A DNA stretch of 64,000 nucleotides from assembly GCA_016703335.1 (NCBI GenBank), contig JADJCG010000004.1, positions 124,001 through 188,000 on the forward strand, read 5' to 3'. This document shows positions 1-7,159 of the stretch, in pieces. The notes under the pieces were generated by a model. It saw nothing but the letters and a program-made list of their open reading frames with translations. It did not search any database and had not been told where the DNA came from. Origin of the DNA: Caulobacteraceae bacterium. Lineage in GTDB: Bacteria; Pseudomonadota; Alphaproteobacteria; Caulobacterales; Aquidulcibacteraceae. Each line of letters starts with the position of its first letter. Positions within the stretch are counted from its first letter, which is position 1. The position numbers and the translations under genes are program-made.

Positions 1-201
1 CCGTCCGGAATACTGGAAACCGATCCGGCGCCAGCAAGTCGGACTCTTTGAACTCACGCCCGCGGTGTAGAGGGGAGGATGTTCCAGTAGCCAAACAAGC
101 TCGCCAGCTTCGCCGTTCGCGATCGCCGCCGCGCGGGCTTCCATCGCCGCGACAGCGGTTTCGTACGCGGTCAGCCCCGGAGAGACAGCCCAGCCGATCA
201 T
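1..201 (-). CDS. lipB: Octanoyltransferase LipB, 5' part, frameshifted
   Basis: LipB moves the octanoyl group from octanoyl-ACP to the E2 and GcvH lipoyl domains in the cytoplasm, the first step of lipoate synthesis. Reading the reverse strand from the ATG at 201 gives a start MIGWAVSPGLTAYETAV and then the family motif ELVWLLEHPPLYTAG. The frame breaks at about position 49/50. The next frame continues with KESDLLAPDRFPVFRT, exactly as LipB should, so one base appears to be missing. The HGPGQ motif and the catalytic Cys/Lys would lie beyond the window edge. It is divergent from the fliN-like gene 60 bases away. The assignment is firm although no single frame is long enough to show it. Confidence 0.85.
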   Translation of the reverse strand, partial: MIGWAVSPGLTAYETAVAAMEARAAAIANGEAGELVWLLEHPPLYTAGVSSKSPTCWRRIGFQYSGR

Positions 202-262
202 TCGTTCACACGCCCGCAACTCTTTCAGGTTCAACTAGAGCAGAATCAAATGGGGTCGTCGC

Positions 263-523
263 GTGTCCGGTAAAAGCCAAGTCCATCATGTCGATATCGA
301 ACTCTCCGTTGTCCTCGGCCGCTGCTCGATGCCGATGCAACAACTCCTCCGCATGGGGCGCGGCGCGGTGATTCCGCTCGACACCAAGGAGAGTGATGAA
401 CTCTGGATTCTCGCCGCGGGTCATCCCATCGCGCGCGGGGAAATCACCATCCAGGGCGACCGCCTGTGCATCACGGTAACTGAGTCCGCCGATGTCCACG
501 AATTTAACGCCGCGCGTAATTGA
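263..523 (+). CDS. fliN: FliN/FliM-type (SpoA) flagellar motor switch protein
   Basis: The 86 residues form little more than one SpoA (FliN/FliM C-terminal) domain. This is the part that builds the C-ring at the base of the flagellar motor and takes part in export and switching. The typical pattern is visible: a VDIELSVVLGR strand, a MPMQQLLRMGRGAVIPLD segment, and a GEITIQGDRLCITVTE end. The only reasonable start in this frame is GTG 263, because an in-frame stop lies at 236-238. The protein is shorter at the N-terminus than most FliN (about 100-140 residues), so a longer form hidden by an upstream frameshift is possible. No other flagellar gene is in the window. Confidence 0.72.
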   Translation: MSGKSQVHHVDIELSVVLGRCSMPMQQLLRMGRGAVIPLDTKESDELWILAAGHPIARGEITIQGDRLCITVTESADVHEFNAARN

Positions 524-638
524 TCCTACGTTTTCGGGCTAGACGGAATCTTTCTCCATCGTTCATGTTGGGCTCAGGCGTGGGACGCCAACTTGATACT
601 GCGCGCTAGAGTCCGGCGCGCCACAGACGGGGAAGTCT

Positions 639-1124
639 ATGATCACGAAATCACGCATTTTCGCCGCTGTCGCGGCCGCCGCTGTTGTTTTCAGCGCCGG
701 CGTCGCCTCAGCCCAAAACTGGCAAGCTCAGGCGACCTACGGGCACATCCAGTTGGCATCAGGCTTCCAGCCTGACCCGCATAACATTTCGATGACCGCT
801 GGCGGCGAAATCAATGCCCGCGCGTCGTTGGGTAATGCCTGCCCAGGCTTCATCGCTAACGCGCCGGACTACGACCTCGTCTGGCAAGCCGGCAACAATG
901 GCTGGCCGCTGGTGATTTCCGTCAACTCGCAAACGGATACGACCTTGGTGGTTCGCACCCCGAGCGGTCAGTGGCTCTGCGAAGACGATGGCGGCTTCGG
1001 CGGCCTGAATCCGGGCATGCGCATCGATAACCCGCAATCCGGCCTCTACGATATCTGGGTCGGCACCTATGGTGGCGGCTATGCCCCGGCGGTGCTCTCG
1101 ATCTCTGAGGCGGTCAGCAACTAA
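639..1124 (+). CDS. Secreted/periplasmic protein of unknown function
   Basis: The 161 residues begin with a clear Sec signal peptide (basic MITKSR, alanine/valine-rich core, cleavage after GVASA at about residue 25). The mature part has the features of a small exported beta-rich family seen in alphaproteobacteria and sometimes mislabelled peptidase S1. It has a repeating design with SGF.PDP, a CPGFIANAPDYDL segment, a DTTLVVRTPSG strand, a CEDD acidic loop and a final SGLYDIWVGTY. I see no Ser-His-Asp protease triad. A GGGGAAG ribosome site precedes the ATG, and a strong hairpin terminator follows, so it is probably a single-gene unit. Function unknown. Confidence 0.75.
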   Translation: MITKSRIFAAVAAAAVVFSAGVASAQNWQAQATYGHIQLASGFQPDPHNISMTAGGEINARASLGNACPGFIANAPDYDLVWQAGNNGWPLVISVNSQTDTTLVVRTPSGQWLCEDDGGFGGLNPGMRIDNPQSGLYDIWVGTYGGGYAPAVLSISEAVSN

Positions 1125-1148
1125 GATTCGCGTCACGCTGAAGTTCGA

Positions 1149-1173
1149 GGCCCGGGGGCAACCCCGGGCCTTG
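1149..1173 (+). terminator. Rho-independent terminator after the secreted protein gene
   Basis: A perfect 9-bp stem GGCCCGGGG / CCCCGGGCC with a 4-base loop is followed by TTGTT. It lies 25 bases after the stop of the exported protein gene. Confidence 0.6.
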
Positions 1174-1241
1174 TTCATTCTGGGCGGCTCTGGTAACCCC
1201 CCGCCCTTACCAAAGCAGGGGCGTCAGCTCCTGACAAAAAT

Positions 1242-1326
1242 GCGCTCGTGGCGGAATTGGTAGACGCACTGCCTTGAGGTGGCAGCGAGTAACATCGTGG
1301 AGGTTCGAGTCCTCTCGAGCGCACCA
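1242..1326 (+). tRNA. tRNA-Leu (anticodon GAG)
   Basis: The 85-base gene folds as a class II tRNA. Acceptor GCGCTCG pairs with CGAGCGC, the anticodon stem CTGCC/GGCAG encloses the loop TTGAGGT with anticodon GAG, a long variable arm follows, the T-loop is TTCGAGT, and CCA is encoded at 1324-1326. It reads CUC and CUU leucine codons. Confidence 0.97.
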
Positions 1327-1393
1327 TCCTTCGCTTCGCGAAGGATGAGCAGCGGCCCCCGGCGCCGCCTGAACAACGGAACCCCAAAACGAA

Positions 1394-1424
1394 AAAGAGG
1401 CCTCCGTTGCCGGAAGCCTCTTTC
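1394..1424 (+). terminator. Terminator downstream of tRNA-Leu(GAG)
   Basis: The stem AAAGAGGC / GCCTCTTT has an inner TCCG/CGGA extension, with an A-run on one side and T-rich bases on the other, so it could work in both directions. A second hairpin without a T-run (TCCTTCGC/GCGAAGGA, 1327-1345) sits directly after the tRNA CCA and may help 3'-end processing. Confidence 0.55.
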
Positions 1425-1504
1425 CCTTCCGATCCTCTCCGATTGCGCGGTTCGTTTCAGAAGTTAGGAGTAAATGCGCGAACGCGGGATCAGTTCCGCG
1501 CCCG

Positions 1505-1717
1505 TCAGAACTTTTCGCCGACCATCTCTTCACTCTTGGCCCAAAGCGCCTTGGCGCGGTCGGCATCGAGTGCGTAGGGGCGAACGCCAGCGCTGAGATC
1601 CATCATCCCGGCATCCGTCGGCGCCGCGACGTGGCAGTCCTCGCAATACTTCCCGCCGACTTCATCAGCGCTAGCGACAACGCCAGCCCAGACCGACGTC
1701 GCTGCACATGCGCCCCG
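1505..1717 (-). pseudogene. C-terminal remnant of a short-chain oxidoreductase
   Basis: About 70 residues of open frame read like the end of an SDR of the retinol-dehydrogenase/WWOX-like group: AATSVWAGVVASADEVGG, then KYCEDCHVA and ALDADRAKALWAKSEEMVG before the stop. Intact proteins of this type are about 310-330 residues, so only the last fifth is present and there is no start codon. The remnant begins right where the DoxX gene stops (1719). This suggests that a deletion removed the first ~240 codons, either in the genome or in the assembly. Confidence 0.65.
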
Positions 1718-1718
1718 A

Positions 1719-2114
1719 CTAAGCGTCCTTGCGCCGCCACGGAAACAGCGCCCGCAGCTTCTCATCGCGCAGCCACAAGCCGCCCCACATGACCAACCCG
1801 AGATAGATGCTGAACAGCGTGTGGCTGAAGAGCGGTTGCTCGGCGCGCATGTTCGTCGCCATCGCGCCACCGAGGAGGCCCATGAACAGTACCGCCGCCA
1901 GGATGCTCGTCGGCCGGTAGATGTAGAGCAGGGTCAGCGTCAGTTCGAGAATGCCGATGCCGAGCACATAGCCGCGCGGCCAACCCAGGCCATCCATGAT
2001 CTCGGTCGTGATCGGCATGCCCAAGAGCTTCGGCGCGACCGAGGCGCCCAGCATGAACAGCACAAAGAACGCGCTCAGCACGCGCCCAACCCAAACAGAT
2101 GCACTGGCTTTCAT
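1719..2114 (-). CDS. DoxX-like integral membrane protein
   Basis: The 131-residue protein has four predicted transmembrane helices (about residues 8-28, 47-66, 72-88 and 100-118) and the DoxX-like family look: an early GRVLSAFFVLFM helix, a GILELTLTLLYIYRPTS turn between helices 2 and 3, and a closing WLRDEKLRALFPWRR. Members of this family are often next to SDR oxidoreductases, which agrees with the remnant just downstream. The exact role is unknown. The ATG at 2114 is the natural start. Confidence 0.78.
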   Translation of the reverse strand: MKASASVWVGRVLSAFFVLFMLGASVAPKLLGMPITTEIMDGLGWPRGYVLGIGILELTLTLLYIYRPTSILAAVLFMGLLGGAMATNMRAEQPLFSHTLFSIYLGLVMWGGLWLRDEKLRALFPWRRKDA

Positions 2115-2194
2115 CGGATCGTCTCCTCGCTTCTGTCTCTAGGGACGATCCAACCCGGCGCGTCCCGACAAAGGCAAGAGACTTTCTTGCTGGC

Positions 2195-3580
2195 TCAGCC
2201 GATCTTCAGCCGGACAAAGCCCATCGCGCCTTGCGGATCACCGTCATAGAGCGGCTCCAGCATGTCGGAGGCGAAGTGTTGCTGCACCAGCGCGCCAACG
2301 CCGAACACCGCGTTCTCGTTGATGCGCCAATCGTGGATCACGCCAGCACTCACGCGGGCCACGTCTTCGACCGGGCCGTGATGCACCGCGCCTAGTTCGT
2401 CGGTCTCGATCGCCTCGCCGCGCGCAAAGAGCGTCCAGTTGTCGTTCGGATGCCAAGCGGCTTCCGCCAGCCACGCATCGAGCGAGATGCCATCGCTCCG
2501 CTCCTTGTTGGCGAACGCCATCGTTGCTGACCACCAGCCCATATTCCGGAGCGGTTGTGTGTAGATGCCGCTCACGGACCAGCGCTCTTCGTCCTCGCCC
2601 GGCTCAAGCGCTTCGGGGGATGTAATGTCCGCCCACGATGCCTGAAACGACCAGTTCGCTGTCGGATTCCAACTGACGCGAAGCGAACTGGAATCCAACT
2701 CGCCTGTCTCGATGTCGTAGCGATCTTCATCTGGTTCGCGTCCACGGAAGCGCGAGCCTTCAAACTTCCAGTCGCCGTGGGTCACGCCTGCGGTCAGCAC
2801 GCCAAATGTGATGTGCGTGGAATCGAACCAGTGGTGTGTAAGCGGCGCCTCTGGTGAATCCATTGCCGACATGCGGTGCATGAAGGCGGGCGGCCCGAAT
2901 GCCGGTTCGCCCGGCAGGCCGCCATAGATGAACACCGAGGAGTCTTCTCCAATGCGGTGCGAGTAGGACGCCGATAATTCCATAAAGAGATCGTGCGGAT
3001 GTTGGCGATCCACCAGCGGCTCAACCCCGTCAGCGCTTTCGCCCGCCGCCATCAGCAGCGGATAGCCATTTGCACCCATGAAAGGATCGGGCGACAGCAT
3101 CGCACGCAAGTTCAGCGTGCCCCGCGGTCCAACATCGCGCCGCGCCGACGCCATCACCATGCCAGCGAGATAAGCCTTCTCATCGCCGCGAGGGCCGTCA
3201 GCCCAGGCATAGACGCCATTGAGCAAGGCGTGCGTCATCAGCATCCACTCGCCGCGATGCTGATGGACGCCGCCGTGGCTGCTGACATCCGGCTGCCAAG
3301 CAGTTCCAGATGCATCGCGCCCCATCACGTAGGGACCGTAGAGGCCCTGCATATTCGCCATCATCGCTGCGTGCGCATCGGCCTCGGCACCGCGCTCCAT
3401 CGCGGCGTGATCGCCATGGCCCATCTGCATGTCGCCATGTTGCATTTGGCTGTGATCGTGTTCGGGCGCGGGCTGCTCTGCAGCTGGCGGCATCTGCTCA
3501 TGCTGATGCTGGTGTTCCTGCGCCCATCCGGGCGCTGCGAGCATGAGCCAAGCGGCCGGCGCCGCGATCAATACCTTCAT
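2195..3580 (-). CDS. Putative outer-membrane beta-barrel protein with His/Met-rich N-terminus
   Basis: From the ATG at 3580 the protein has 461 residues. A signal peptide (MKVLIAAPAAWLMLAAPGWA) is followed by a region crowded with His and Met (EHQHQHEQM, HDHSQMQHGDMQMGHGDH) and then a long part of alternating hydrophobic/polar strands with aromatic girdles (SFQASWADI, WSVSGIYTQPL). The end FVRLKIG is typical of a barrel strand. The His/Met stretch is the kind that binds Cu or other soft metals, so a link to metal handling is likely but inferred. An in-frame ATG at 3610 would add a charged tail before the signal peptide and is less likely. I cannot name the family. Confidence 0.68.
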   Translation of the reverse strand: MKVLIAAPAAWLMLAAPGWAQEHQHQHEQMPPAAEQPAPEHDHSQMQHGDMQMGHGDHAAMERGAEADAHAAMMANMQGLYGPYVMGRDASGTAWQPDVSSHGGVHQHRGEWMLMTHALLNGVYAWADGPRGDEKAYLAGMVMASARRDVGPRGTLNLRAMLSPDPFMGANGYPLLMAAGESADGVEPLVDRQHPHDLFMELSASYSHRIGEDSSVFIYGGLPGEPAFGPPAFMHRMSAMDSPEAPLTHHWFDSTHITFGVLTAGVTHGDWKFEGSRFRGREPDEDRYDIETGELDSSSLRVSWNPTANWSFQASWADITSPEALEPGEDEERWSVSGIYTQPLRNMGWWSATMAFANKERSDGISLDAWLAEAAWHPNDNWTLFARGEAIETDELGAVHHGPVEDVARVSAGVIHDWRINENAVFGVGALVQQHFASDMLEPLYDGDPQGAMGFVRLKIG

Positions 3581-3733
3581 GGCGTCCTCGTTCTGAGTGC
3601 GAAGCTTCATAAATGCACTAAGAGCCCGAAATTCCTAGCGCCAGGTTGACACGCGGGGTTGACGCGAAGCGCAACGCGGCGTTTAGCGGGCGCGAACCCA
3701 TCCTTCCCACCCCCGAGCCAAAGCGGCCCGCCG

Positions 3734-5122
3734 ATGAGCATCGAAAACGAACCGGCGGCGGAACAGGTGCGCCAAGCGCCATCCGAAGACGCCCACTTCA
3801 TCGTCGGAATCATCGCATCAGCCGGTGACCATGACGGCCCGGCGCTGCGGCGGGCGCTCGCCAATCTTGATCCGGCCGACATCGCCGACGTCATCGAGCA
3901 CGTGCCGCTCGAGACGGCGCGCGTCATCGCCAAGATGGTCGGCCGCTATTTGCCGCCCGAATTCCTCGCCAATCTCTCTTGGGAGCGCCGCGAAGAAATC
4001 CTGCCCGAACTGCCCGCCGACTATATCGGCCGCGCGCTCGGCCAACTCGATACCGACGACGCCGCCTCGGTCGCCGCCGACATTGATGAGAAGCAACTCG
4101 GCCGCGTTCTCGCCGCCGCTGACGAAGACACGCGTCTCGCGGTCGAAGAAGCGCTCTCGTTCGAAGAAGAGACGGCCGGCCGTCTCATGCAGCGCGAGTA
4201 CGTCGCGGCGCCCGAAGGGGACACCGTCGGCGATGTCATCGACCGGATGCGGGCCGATGCCGAACTGCCCGACGAATTCTTCGAGATCTACGTCGTTGAT
4301 GCGTTGATGCGCCCGGTCGGCGCCGTGCGTGTCTCTAGCCTCATTCGCGCAAGCCGCGACACGCCGCTCGCTGATATCATGCGCGCGCCGCTCATCCTGA
4401 TCCGCACTGGCATGGATCAGGAAGAGGTCGCGCAGACCTTTCAGAAATATCACATGGCCTCGGCGCCGGTGGTTGACGAAGCTGGCCGCATCAAGGGCAT
4501 GGTCACCGTCGACGACATCGTCGACATCATCACCGAAGAATCCGAAGAAGACTTGCTGAAGCTCGCTGGCGTTAGTGAAGCCGCGCAAACCGATAGCGTG
4601 TTCAAGTCCGTCCGCGCCCGCGCGCCGTGGCTGTTGGTCAACCTAGGCACCGCGATCATCGCCTCCTGGGTGATTTCGAACTTCGAAGGCTCGATCAACC
4701 AGCTGATCGCGCTGGCGGTGCTGATGCCGATCGTCGCCTCGATGGGCGGCAATGCCGGCACGCAGACGCTCGCCGTCGCTGTGCGCGCCATCGCTTCGCG
4801 CGATCTCACTGAATCGAACGCGCCGCGCTACGTTGTACGCGAAGCAATGACGGCGATGTCCAACGGCGCGATCTTCGCCGCTGTCCTCGGCATTGTCGTC
4901 TCGTTCTGGTTTCCGCAAACACCGCTGCTGGCGCTCGCCATCGCGCTCGCGATCCTGATCAACTTTGCCTGCGCCGGTCTTGCCGGCATTCTCGTTCCGC
5001 TGACGCTGCGCCGCTTCGGCGCCGACCCCGCCGTCTCCTCTTCGGTGTTTGTCACCTTCGTCACCGATGTCGTCGGCTTCATGGCCTTCCTGGGTCTTGC
5101 GACGTTGATTTTGCTCAGCTGA
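3734..5122 (+). CDS. mgtE: Magnesium transporter MgtE
   Basis: The 462-residue protein has the full MgtE plan: an N-terminal superhelical domain (about 30-135; VIEHVPLETARVIAKM, ILPELPADY), a CBS pair (about 135-260; GRLMQREYVA, VDEAGRIKGMVTVDDIVDII) and a five-helix channel domain (about 290-460). The channel contains the conserved MPIVASMGGNAGTQTL and LVPLTLRRFGADPA segments. MgtE carries Mg2+ across the inner membrane and is gated by Mg2+ binding to the cytosolic domains. ATG 3734 is chosen because the residues before it read like non-coding sequence. It is a single gene, divergent from the outer-membrane protein. Confidence 0.95.
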   Translation: MSIENEPAAEQVRQAPSEDAHFIVGIIASAGDHDGPALRRALANLDPADIADVIEHVPLETARVIAKMVGRYLPPEFLANLSWERREEILPELPADYIGRALGQLDTDDAASVAADIDEKQLGRVLAAADEDTRLAVEEALSFEEETAGRLMQREYVAAPEGDTVGDVIDRMRADAELPDEFFEIYVVDALMRPVGAVRVSSLIRASRDTPLADIMRAPLILIRTGMDQEEVAQTFQKYHMASAPVVDEAGRIKGMVTVDDIVDIITEESEEDLLKLAGVSEAAQTDSVFKSVRARAPWLLVNLGTAIIASWVISNFEGSINQLIALAVLMPIVASMGGNAGTQTLAVAVRAIASRDLTESNAPRYVVREAMTAMSNGAIFAAVLGIVVSFWFPQTPLLALAIALAILINFACAGLAGILVPLTLRRFGADPAVSSSVFVTFVTDVVGFMAFLGLATLILLS

Positions 5123-5182
5123 CGGGCTGTCGCGCCGACCGTCACGCTCGGCGGGCAGGCGCAGGCGCGAGATTGGCGTCAG

Positions 5183-5200
5183 CCTGAGCCTGTCGAAGGG
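5183..5200. repeat. Single copy of a common CTGAGCCTGTCGAAGG-type intergenic motif
   Basis: The motif CCTGAGCCTGTCGAAGGG lies between mgtE and the lysozyme gene. Closely similar short motifs are scattered in intergenic DNA of many Caulobacterales and Sphingomonadales genomes (general knowledge). I see only one copy here, so the repeat status rests on that knowledge and not on this window. Confidence 0.35.
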
Positions 5201-5338
5201 CGGAGCCACGCTCTCAACCCTAACGCCAATTCACTCCTCAACACGCGCTTTGGCGCCGCACTTGCCTGAAAGGGGAAAGCCGCGTGTCTCCCAACACCAA
5301 AACGGGACGCCGGCATGAGAATTACAAAGGCAAAGCTC

Positions 5339-6412
5339 ATGACCAACGTCATTTCCGCCAACGGCCTCGCTCTTATCCAAGAGCTGGAAGGCTTTCAGGC
5401 CCAACCGAAACAGCTGCCGACCGGTGGTTGGGTCGTTGGCTACAGCCACGTCCGCGACGACGAGCCGGGTGAAGCAGTTAACGAGAACGACGCTGTCGAA
5501 CTCCTGACCAGCGATCTCGCCGCCTTCGAAAATCTGGTGAACACGCTGGTTACCCAGCCGCTCACGCAAACGCAGTTCGACGCGCTCGTGTCGTTCGCGT
5601 TCTCCGTCGGCGCTGAAGCCTTCGGTCGCAGCCAGGTCCTGCGCCGCGTCAATGCGAGCGACTACGTCTCTGCCGCCTGCGCGATGGACGCGTGGCGCAA
5701 GAGCGAAGTCAGCGGCGAACTGGTTATCATCGACGCGCTCGTGCGCCGCCGCACGGCCGAGAAGGCGCTCTTCCTGAAAGAGCTGCCGCAAGTTGCAGCG
5801 CCGTCCGTTTTCGTCCGTCCGCAACTGGATCACGCCGCCTCGATCCTCGGCGCCCCAGTGACCTATATGGCCACGCCGGAAGTCGGGTCGATCGCGCCGG
5901 CGCCTGCCAAGCCGGAACCGGCCGAGCGTCTGGTTGAAATCCTGAAGAGCGAACCGGCCACTGAAGCGCTGCTGCTAACGCAAGTCGCGCCGCCGGAAGC
6001 CGTCGAAGACGATGGCGAGATTACCACCGCGCACGCCAAGCCAGTCGCGCGTTACGATTTCGAGCCGCGCGTTGCTCCGCGCCGCAGCGAACAGCCGAAG
6101 CCGGAAAAGCAAGGTTGGCTCAACCGCGCCAAGCCGGTAGCTGCCGCTGGCGTCGATCAACGCCTTCACAACATGCGCAAGCTCGCGGTGCTGAAGCTGC
6201 CGTCTTTCGAAACACTGGGTCTCCTGGCTCTCATGCTCTTCGGCCTCGGCCTCATCGCAGTCGCTGTCTCGGTGCTGGTCACCGGGGTTGGCGAGGTCGC
6301 TGACTATGCCGGCGCTGCGGCTCTGGGCACGCCGGGCTTGGCCGCGACGCTGATGGCGGCCTTCGGCCTCTGGCGCGCGCCGCGCGCGATCCCGGTCAGC
6401 GTCGAAGCCTAA
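5339..6412 (+). CDS. Phage-type lysozyme (GH24-like) with C-terminal membrane anchor
   Basis: Residues 1-150 match the phage lysozyme/endolysin fold: ISANGLALIQELEGF with the catalytic-type Glu, GGWVVGYSHV, QTQFDALVSFAFSVG and a closing RRRTAEKALFLKEL. A long Pro/Ala/Glu-rich linker follows (about 155-270). Two hydrophobic helices (about 290-320 and 325-350) then suggest the enzyme is held in the membrane. That is unusual for an endolysin and points to cell-wall remodelling by the host. Start ATG 5339 is preferred; ATG 5315 would add eight residues. No other phage genes are nearby. A strong terminator follows the stop. Confidence 0.8.
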   Translation: MTNVISANGLALIQELEGFQAQPKQLPTGGWVVGYSHVRDDEPGEAVNENDAVELLTSDLAAFENLVNTLVTQPLTQTQFDALVSFAFSVGAEAFGRSQVLRRVNASDYVSAACAMDAWRKSEVSGELVIIDALVRRRTAEKALFLKELPQVAAPSVFVRPQLDHAASILGAPVTYMATPEVGSIAPAPAKPEPAERLVEILKSEPATEALLLTQVAPPEAVEDDGEITTAHAKPVARYDFEPRVAPRRSEQPKPEKQGWLNRAKPVAAAGVDQRLHNMRKLAVLKLPSFETLGLLALMLFGLGLIAVAVSVLVTGVGEVADYAGAAALGTPGLAATLMAAFGLWRAPRAIPVSVEA

Positions 6413-6437
6413 TCACTTTCTCTTGGCTGGTGAGCCA

Positions 6438-6468
6438 GAGGGCGGGAGCGATCCCGCCCTCATTTTTT
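6438..6468 (+). terminator. Rho-independent terminator of the lysozyme gene
   Basis: A perfect 10-bp stem GAGGGCGGGA / TCCCGCCCTC with loop GCGA is followed by A and six Ts. It lies 26 bases after the stop codon. Confidence 0.85.
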
Positions 6469-6516
6469 CGGAACGCAGCATTCGCCGCGCGCATTTACTC
6501 CACAAGGAGAAGTCCG

Positions 6517-6852
6517 ATGCCCGCGAAGTCCAAAGCCCAACAGAAAGCCGCCGGCGCTGCGCTCTCAGCCAAGCGCGGCGATACCAAACGCTCAGCGCTC
6601 AAAGGGGCGTCAAAGCAGATGTACGATTCAATGAGCGAAAAGCAGCTCGACGAATTCGCTTCGACGAAACGCATAGGCAAACCGAACTACACGCCGGATA
6701 GTCCGATCCCGGCGAAGAAGGCTGCCCGCAAGCGCGCCGCGAAGAAGGCGGCTAAGACGCGCGCCAGGAATACCGCGAAGCGCAAGAGCGCCGCGAAGAC
6801 GTCAGCGCCGAAGAAAGTTGCAAAGGAACGCGCCGCGAAGAAGCGCAGATAA
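6517..6852 (+). CDS. DUF3008 protein with lysine/alanine-rich histone H1-like tail
   Basis: The ATG at 6517 is set by a good AAGGAG ribosome site. It gives 111 residues. The first ~65 match the DUF3008 family (MPAKSKAQQKAAGAALSAKR, then LKGASKQMYDSMSEKQLDEF and ASTKR.GKPNY). The remaining ~45 residues are mostly Lys, Arg and Ala in AAKK/RAAK repeats, like bacterial histone H1-like tails. This basic tail is longer than in the family members I know, which mostly end after the core. DNA or RNA binding is a fair inference for the tail; the core function is unknown. Confidence 0.8.
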   Translation: MPAKSKAQQKAAGAALSAKRGDTKRSALKGASKQMYDSMSEKQLDEFASTKRIGKPNYTPDSPIPAKKAARKRAAKKAAKTRARNTAKRKSAAKTSAPKKVAKERAAKKRR

Positions 6853-6883
6853 TTGATCCGACACCGCGCAGCGCGGCGTTAGA

Positions 6884-6920
6884 CAAAAAAAGGGCCGCAT
6901 CGGATCCCGATGCGGCCCTT
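6884..6920 (-). terminator. Strong terminator of the reverse-strand mini-gene
   Basis: A perfect 13-bp stem (6891-6903 with 6907-6919) has a 3-base loop. Read on the reverse strand it is followed by seven Ts, a textbook intrinsic terminator. On the forward strand there is no long T-run, so its main job is probably to end the transcript of the 22-codon ORF. Confidence 0.88.
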
Positions 6921-6948
6921 CCATTGTCTGTCCCGTGCGGGGCAAAGC

Positions 6949-7017
6949 TTAAGCGCTGGTCCCACCCGAGGTGGTCCAAGCCTGCGACAGTGCCCCTACA
7001 GAGTGACAATGAGACAT
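6949..7017 (-). CDS. 22-codon mini-ORF with perfect extended Shine-Dalgarno sequence
   Basis: On the reverse strand AGAAAGGAGGTGATCC (7018-7033) stands directly before ATG 7017. This is complementary to all 16 bases of the usual alphaproteobacterial 16S rRNA 3' tail, with the GGAGG core at ideal distance from the start. The ORF encodes 22 residues (starts MSHCHSVGALSQAW, ends TSGGTSA) and stops with TAA at 6949. A promoter-like pair lies upstream and a strong terminator downstream, so this is a complete unit of about 175 bases. The peptide matches nothing I know. It could be a small protein, a leader peptide without a following gene, or an RNA that traps ribosomes. Confidence 0.68.
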   Translation of the reverse strand: MSHCHSVGALSQAWTTSGGTSA

Positions 7018-7066
7018 GGATCACCTCCTTTCTTGCAAAACCAGCGGAAGTCGCTGGAGGACTATC

Positions 7067-7094
7067 AAGATAAGTGGTTCGCGCCGTCTCGCAA
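7067..7094 (-). promoter_or_regulatory. Sigma70-like promoter of the mini-gene
   Basis: On the reverse strand TTGCGA (7089-7094) and TATCTT (7067-7072) are 16 bases apart. Transcription would start near 7059. The first bases of the RNA form a small hairpin (CCAGCG/CGCTGG, 7041-7057) just ahead of the ribosome site. Motif match only. Confidence 0.45.
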
Positions 7095-7159
7095 GCGCCA
7101 TGGCTAATACCTGCTGCATCAGGCGAACACGCGTGGCACGCTGATGACAGGAGGCGAAA

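Noticed and set aside
2..70. Forward 23-codon open end at the window start (RPEYWKPIRRQQ...)
   Set aside because: The reverse strand at the same place encodes LipB with clear motifs; the forward reading is its shadow.
3818..4588. Reverse open frame of 256 codons
   Set aside because: Antisense to mgtE, no motif, no ribosome site.
5339..6412. Prophage remnant suggested by the lysozyme gene
   Set aside because: No holin, spanin, tail or integrase genes nearby, and the enzyme has a membrane anchor.
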